Below, one piece after another: positions 15,689 through 20,694 of a stretch of DNA of 20,694 nucleotides (its first letter is position 1; each line of letters begins with the position of its first letter). The stretch is taken from positions 1-20,694 of the forward strand of contig JADKAW010000051.1 of assembly GCA_016719055.1 (NCBI GenBank), given 5' to 3'. Both the position numbers and the translations under genes were made by a program. Below the pieces are notes generated by a model. The model did not search any database and had not been told where the DNA came from. It saw only the letters and a list, made by a program, of their open reading frames with translations. Origin of the DNA: Candidatus Rhodoferax mariagerensis (lineage in GTDB: Bacteria > Pseudomonadota > Gammaproteobacteria > Burkholderiales > Burkholderiaceae_C).

Positions 15689-17012
15689 AGGCGCGGGCCC
15701 GAATGTCTTGCGCCCAGACCAGGTAGGCCTCGGCCAGCTTCTTTTCGCGCAGCGAAGCCCGCACCGACTCGCGCTGTTGTTCGGGTGTCAGGGTGGCCTG
15801 GCGACGCTCAATCAGCTCGATCAGGTGCAAACCAAATCGTGATGCCAACGGTCGCTGACCTCACCGGGTGCCAGGGCGATTCAGGACTTCTTCAAACTCG
15901 GGTACAAACATGCCCGGGTTGGCCCCAGCCAGGTCACCACCTTTGCGGCGCTTCCGTCCCGCGAGTTTTCGCGCGCCAGCGTGGCATAGTCAGCCTGCTT
16001 GGCCAGCACGCGTTTTTTGAAGTCCAATAATTTGTCGCGCGCCTGAGCTTCGCTTAGCCGGGCACTGGGCACCAGAAGAATATGCCGGGCATGGCTTTGT
16101 ACGAATGTTGCCGGGTCAGGCTGCGGTTGCTTTTTCGAGCACCTTAAGCACACGAAAACCGGCCGGCGAGCGAACCAGCGCCGCTACCTCGCCCACCGAC
16201 AACGCCAGGGTGGCCTGCACAAACTCCCGGATACCGGTCAGCCGTGCGCAGACCCAGCTGGCCGCCATTGGCAATGTTGGACGCATTGAGTACTCGCGCA
16301 CCAACACTGTGAAATCCTCGCCAGCTCGGCGCGCCGTCAGTGCCTGCTGGGCACGGGCCTGCAGGGCTGCCACTTGGTCGGTCGTGGCACCGTCTGGTAC
16401 CGCCACCAGAATATGGGCCAGGTTCATCTGCATATCTGCCAGGTTTTGCGACAGCCGGCTGATCACGCAGAAACTGTGCAAGTTCCTGGTCGGTCACCCG
16501 CACTTTGGGTTCGACATCGCGTTCACGCACGCGCTGCAACAAAATCTGGTCGGCGAGTTCTGCACGGAATTGCTGACGGTCTGCCCGTCGCGAACCACAC
16601 GGCGGCAGTTCGGCCACATCAAACTTGTTTTGCAGGGCGATCGTTTGCTCGGCCTGGTCAATCGCCGACTCCTCGACCTTCATGCCCGTCTCGCGGGCAA
16701 ATGCAACTGGGGCCCGTAGGTTGATCAGGTTGTCCAGCACTTCGGGCGCGAGGGTCCTGATGTCGGGCCTGGGACGATTTTGCTGGGCTAGTTGCTGGAT
16801 CACACGGTTCATCTTCACGGCGCACATCAGCGCCGGTGATGGGGCTCTGAGTCGACCACCGCCACAATGAAATCGGCCTGCACCCGAGGCTTGACAGGCA
16901 TGATGGTGGCCCGCTCGGGGTCGTTTTGCAGACGCAGGCCCTGGGCCTGCACCGCGGCACCGGGCCTAAAACATCAGCGCGGCCAAGGCCAGGTGTTGAG
17001 ACGATAGGTCAT
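15660..17012 (-). CDS. surA: Periplasmic chaperone / peptidyl-prolyl isomerase SurA (many frameshifts)
   Basis: Escorts outer-membrane proteins, including LptD, across the periplasm. Pieces in order: ATG 17012 (MTYRLNT) with a hydrophobic LALAALMF in another frame as signal peptide; AQGLRL; VVDS and SPITGADVRRE; NRVIQQLAQQNRPRPDIRTL, LDNLINLRAP; GMKVEESAIDQAEQTIALQN; FRAELADQILLQRVRERDVE; parvulin domain 1 (MNLAHILVAVPDGATTDQV); NASNIANGGQLGLRTADRYP; parvulin domain 2 (HARHILLVPSARLSEAQA); the final domain LTPEQQRESVRASLREKKLA; stop at 15660. At least eight indels, near 16990, 16855, 16815, 16590, 16460, 16275, 16115 and 15900, break a gene whose order and length (about 450 residues) are normal. 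They look technical. SurA directly abuts rsmA; pdxA, often between them in gammaproteobacteria, is absent. Confidence 0.88.
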
Positions 17013-19390
17013 GGTGGTCAATCGTAGTTGCTGAATCGACTTGGGTCGTGCCCGTGGGTTCACGCAAGTTTTGGTAATTGGGAATGTTGGCCTTGAGCGA
17101 CTTGAGCGGGTTCACACCCAGCCGGGAAAACCCGACAAACTCAAGCTGAAACAAAATGCGCTGCAGTGGCCGTCACGGTACTGGTTTTGCGGGCGCTCCC
17201 ACACCATGCGGCCCAGCCAGCAACCGGCGTCGTACTCAAAGCCCAGCACCGAATCGACCAGCTTGCCGTCGGTCATGCTGTAGTTCAGACGCCCGACGCT
17301 GTACCAGCGGCCCTCACCCTGCCCCTGGCCGGTGCCAAGATTCTGGCCACGGTCAGACCACAGGTCGTTGACCGGCCATTGCCAGCCAATGTCGATTTGC
17401 TCGCTGGAACCACGCTGAAAGCGGTAGGCTGCGCTGACCGTGCGGTAGCTGCCCGGGTTAACGGGCGCTCAAGGTGGAGCGCACCGACTGTTCGGTGTCG
17501 GGGTTGAACTGCACCGTGCCATCAAAGCCCCAGCAGGGGTCCCACGGATGGAACCACCCAGCAACAGGTCACTGAGGCGGTCACACCGCGCGCCCCCGGC
17601 AGCGTCACCCGCTGATCCCCGAAAACGCAGGCGCTGGAGGCCACCCCCATGCGTACCACTTCAGCACCGGTGGTCGGGCTCAAATATCGAGTGGTGACAC
17701 CCAGGGTGAGCAAGTTGCTGTCAGAAATGCGGTCGTTGCCAACGAAGGCATTTTCAGAAAAATGGTGGCCAGGTTGAAGTCATTGGCACCTGAGTCGTAA
17801 TTAAGCAGCATGCTTTGATCACGGTAAGGCGTGTTGACATAAAACACACGGGGCTCTAGTGTTTGACGCAGCTCGCGGCCAAACAGGGCGGTGTCGCGCT
17901 CGAACACCAGGCCGCTGTCAATGCTCAGCGTGGGCAGCATCCGGGTGGCTTGGCTCTGGCCATCGGCAAGCGGCGCGTCAAACTGATAGTTGTTGGCATG
18001 CAACTGCAATTGGGCGTGACAAAACCCGCCGCAGCCACCCATGGGCGACTCAGCTGCAGCATCGAAAAACACCCGCCGCGCATTGGGTTGGCCGGTCAGG
18101 TGCTGGTCTGACTCAAAACGCGTGAAGTCCGGCCTCCATCGCCACATTCAGACCTTGTGCCGTTCTGCTGGCATAACGGGTAGACAACTGTGGCAGACGG
18201 TCGTAGGGCGGAATGATGGGCGCGCTGATATCCTGCAGGGTCTGCCATTTCAGCGTGCGCAAGCTGCTGGCAAACGGCCCGTTGGTCCACGCCAGCGTGG
18301 CATCGTTGGCCAGCAGGCGCTGTGTCCAGTGAACCATTGGTGCGGGTGAAATCGCGCCAATAGTCGTCGTCGCTGACGCGGTTCAGCTCAGGTTCAGGGG
18401 CCATGCCGTTGTCCGTCCAGGCCTGGGCAAGCCGCGCCTGATGGTTCAGATTCAGGCCCCGGCTGCGGTCTCGCAGGGTGTCCACCGGCATCCAGTCCAG
18501 TCGCGCCGTGCCGCCGTAGCTGGGCTCAAGATAGCGAAACTCGCTGCCGAGGTTGAGCCTGCGCTTGCTCATCAGCGCCGGCGTCAACGTGGCATCGCGG
18601 TTCGGGGCGATGTTCCAGTAGTAGGGCTGTGAAAATTCGGTGCCGTTGACGTTGTCCAAGCCCAGCGTGGGCGGCAAAATCCTGATTTACGCTGGTCACC
18701 TCAAGGGAAACTCAGGTACGGAATCGGCAACAGCGGCACGCCTTTAAAGCTTAGCAGCACCCTCGGCCGTGCCGGTGTCTTCTGCGTTGTTAATGCTGAT
18801 GGTGGTGGCCTTCAGAATCCAGTCCGGCAACCAGTCCAGGCCGGGCAAGCGCCGGCAGGTGGTGAAGCGGTGTGGATGACAGCACGCTGGTCATCCAGAA
18901 AATCGACCCGGTCAGCCCGGCCTATGGGCCTTGTTGCGCAAAAAACTCGTAGCTGGGCTGGTTGAAAAACCCTTCAAAAGCATCCACGCGCAGCTCCAGC
19001 AGCGGGCCCTCGTAAACATTGCCGGCGCGATTGATGCGCACATTGCCGCTGGCACGGGCCAGATCAGTGGGCTTGTTGTATTGCAGCCGGTCAGCCTTGA
19101 TGACCATGTCGCCCTTGCGCAGCATGGCGTTGCCTTCCACCACGGTTTCAAGGTCAGTGTTGCCAGAGATCTGTTGGCCGGTGATGAAATCCTGGCAAAC
19201 CTTGCGCGCAGCCGGCTCAATGCGCTCTTGCAACAGGGGGCGCTGTCCTTGAGCGGCTGTGTATCCACGTCGGCCGCAGCGTTGTCGGGCTGGGCCTGAC
19301 CCGCCAAAGGCAGCACGCGCCATGACCAGGGCCAAAAGCCTGGGCGCGCCCACCCACTCTGACGATAGAGTCAAGCATCGAGAAACGCAT
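16966..19390 (-). CDS. lptD: LPS-assembly outer-membrane protein LptD (many frameshifts)
   Basis: Inserts lipopolysaccharide into the outer leaflet together with LptE. ATG 19390 begins MRFSMLDSIVRVG. The N-terminal periplasmic LptA/OstA-like domain is clear: DLETVVEGNAMLRKGDMVIK, ADRLQYNKPTDLARASGNVR, INRAGNVYEGPLLELRVDAF, FFNQPSYEFFAQQG. The barrel follows: FLPPTLGLDNVNGTEFSQPY as the expected join, YYWNIAPNRDATLTPALMS, RRLNLGSEFRYLEPSYGGTA, LEPRVFYVNTPYRDQSML, LLTLGVTTRYLSPTTGAE and, at the end, FQLEFVGFSRLGVNPLKSLK. About 800 residues, the usual size. Roughly ten indels change the frame. The reading frame ends at 16966, overlapping the start of surA at 17012; the true stop is uncertain. 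Confidence 0.9.
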
Positions 19391-19470
19391 GGCGCAAGTA
19401 GTGTGTCAATCGGGTGGAAAAAATCAGCCAACATGGTAACGTCCCGGCCGGTCCCGGGCGGGTTTGTAGA

Positions 19471-19483
19471 ATGGATTATCCAT
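19471..19483. promoter_or_regulatory. Palindrome across the amgK start
   Basis: ATGGAT and ATCCAT flank a central T, and the right arm overlaps the first two bases of the amgK start codon. A possible -10 element TAGAAT at 19467-19472 overlaps it, but no -35 is evident. It lies in the 91-base divergent lptD/amgK gap. It may be a regulator site or chance. Confidence 0.25.
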
Positions 19484-20581
19484 GAGCCAAGCCCACACAC
19501 CCCCACGCCAGCACCAGTCCTGACATTGCCTGGTCCGATCCCGAACGCGCTGCCCGCTTCAGCACCTGGCTAACCCAAGTAGCCCCACAACACGCGCTGC
19601 ACCCGCAAACCCTGCGACTGGCCAGCGCCGATGCCAGCTTCAGACGTTATTTCCGCATCGATTCAAGCCAAGGCAGCTGCATCATCATGGACGCACCCCC
19701 GCTGGAAAACTGCCAGCCGTTTGTCAAAGTGGCCCAGTTGATGACCAAAGCGGGTCTTGCGGGCACCCTGAAGTGTTGGCCTGGGACGAGCCGCTGGGCT
19801 TTATGCTGCTGACCGATCTGGGCAACAAAACAATGATGCGGGTCATCGACAAGGACAACCCAGGTGCCAACCTGCCGTTGTATCTGCAGGCGGTGGATGC
19901 GTTGATCACCTGGCAACTGAGCTCAATCCCGATGTGCTGCCGCCTTGACGAAGCGCTGCTGCGCCGCAGGCTGGAACTGTTTCCCGAGTATGGTATCTAG
20001 GCCGGCACAAAGGGGCTGACGGTGGCTGGCGAGATGCGCCTGACGCTGGACAAGGCATTGCACGAGATCATTGCCGCAATCTGGCACAACCAGTGTGTTT
20101 GTGCACCCGGGACTTTATGCCCCGAAATCTGATGGCCCCGTGCCCAGCGGCAGCCCCCGAGGCGAACAGGGCACTGGGTGTGCTGGATTTTCAGGATGCG
20201 AGTTTGGGCCGATCACCTACGACATTGCCAGCCTGATGCGTGATGCGTTTTTAAGCTGGGACGAGGCTTTTTGCCTGGATGTCACGGTACGTTACTGGCA
20301 GAAGGCGCGTCAGGCGGGTTTGCCGGTGGGTGACGACTTTGGCGAGTTTTACCGTGGTGTGGAGTGGATGGGCCTGCAGCGCCATCTGAAAGTGGCCGGC
20401 ATTTTCGCCCGCCTGACCCCGCGTGACAGCAAGCCGCATTACCTGGCGGTTTACCCTCGCTTTGTCACCTACATCCGCAACACCTGCGCCCGCTATCGTG
20501 AACAAACCACTGCTGCGCCTGGTGGAGCAAGCGGAGGGGTATGTTGAGCCGGAAGTCTTTAGGTTTGGTCGACAATCATGA
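19482..20581 (+). CDS. amgK: Cell-wall sugar kinase AmgK, aminoglycoside-phosphotransferase fold (several frameshifts)
   Basis: Phosphorylates N-acetylmuramate and N-acetylglucosamine at the anomeric position in peptidoglycan recycling, feeding MurU. About 365 residues after repair. Pieces: MSQAHT; DIAWSDPERAARFSTWLTQV; LRLASADASFRRYFRIDSS; IMDAPPLENCQPFVKVAQLM; EVLAWDEPLGFMLLTDLGN; EALLRRRLELFPE; the catalytic loop FVHRDFMPRNLM, split across frames near 20100; the metal site DFQDASLGP; YDIASLMRDAFLSWDEAFCL; VEWMGLQRHLKVAGIFARL; ending KPLLRLVEQAEGYVEPEVFR and a stop at 20579-20581. Indels lie near 19520, 19775, 19995, 20080, 20170 and 20505. Its divergent position to lptD-surA-rsmA matches Pseudomonas, where murU follows; murU is not seen before the window ends. 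Confidence 0.85.
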
Positions 20582-20590
20582 ACGAATTGG

Positions 20591-20636
20591 CCTCTAGCCC
20601 ATATGCAAAAAGCGCTGACAGCTATGAAATTTGAAT
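20591..20636 (+). repeat. 46-bp dispersed repeat, copy 5 (after amgK)
   Basis: Begins CCTCTAGCCC and contains AAGCGCTGACAGCTATGAAA. It aligns with the other four copies from its first base, but its last bases (TTGAAT) differ from the usual GTAG end. It starts nine bases after the amgK stop. The remaining 58 bases to the window end hold no identified gene. Confidence 0.7.
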
Positions 20637-20694
20637 CATTTGACGCATCGACGCGGGAACCCAAGGGTGAAACTCCTTGGAGTTTAAGCGAATT

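Noticed and set aside
20624..20694. Start of another gene (ATG, 23 open codons to the window edge), and an 18-codon frame from 20578
   Set aside because: No recognisable sequence, the start lies inside a dispersed repeat, and murU is the expected neighbour but its N-terminal motif is not seen.
1..20694. CRISPR array, tRNA, rRNA or transposase gene
   Set aside because: No regularly spaced direct repeats, cloverleaf-like sequence or transposase motif was found on either strand by eye.

Overview
The window looks like chromosomal DNA of a betaproteobacterium, most likely a Comamonadaceae member close to Rhodoferax or Polaromonas. This is inferred from the high GC content, from protein families recognised by eye, and from a scattered 46-bp intergenic repeat of a type I associate with that family. 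No database search was possible.

Layout. (1) Positions 1-947, minus strand: an FAD-dependent amine/amino-acid oxidoreductase cut by the window edge. (2) 999-1788, minus: a PrlF/YhaV toxin-antitoxin pair behind a perfect 14-bp palindrome. (3) About 1840-2354: gene-free, with two long imperfect inverted repeats. (4) 2355-3347, plus: a DUF2007 protein and a LysE-family exporter. (5) 3365-7196, plus: a single-chain MmeI-like restriction-modification gene, enlarged by in-frame repeats, interrupted by a small DUF1640-like relic and frameshifted. (6) 7327-9763, plus: iorA-iorB, indolepyruvate oxidoreductase. (7) 9842-11186, plus: a glutamine synthetase-family ligase. (8) 11276-13494, minus: an HD-GYP phosphodiesterase followed by a proline iminopeptidase. 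(9) 13747-14622, plus: a secreted RNase Sa/barnase-type ribonuclease and its barstar inhibitor. (10) 14834-14863: a two-way terminator. (11) 14850-19390, minus: rsmA, surA and lptD, the conserved outer-membrane biogenesis block, transcribed lptD-surA-rsmA. (12) 19482-20581, plus and divergent: amgK, the cell-wall sugar kinase usually paired with murU, which would lie past the window end.

Most genes carry one or more single-base frameshifts, often at homopolymer runs, and they become denser after about 11 kb. Even lptD, essential in most Gram-negatives, is broken many times. This looks like uncorrected sequencing error rather than biology, so broken genes are annotated over their reconstructed extents. 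The R-M gene is different: besides one frameshift it contains real repeat insertions.

The most unusual biology is repeat traffic. Five copies of a 46-bp element and several GGGCTCTGACCCC-like palindromic cores occur in the window. Inside the R-M gene every core is read in the frame giving an (R/S/G)-S-D/N-P imprint, and a repeat-filled block separates methyltransferase motifs I and IV. Two toxin-inhibitor pairs (YhaV/PrlF and RNase/barstar) and the R-M gene are the conflict-related content.
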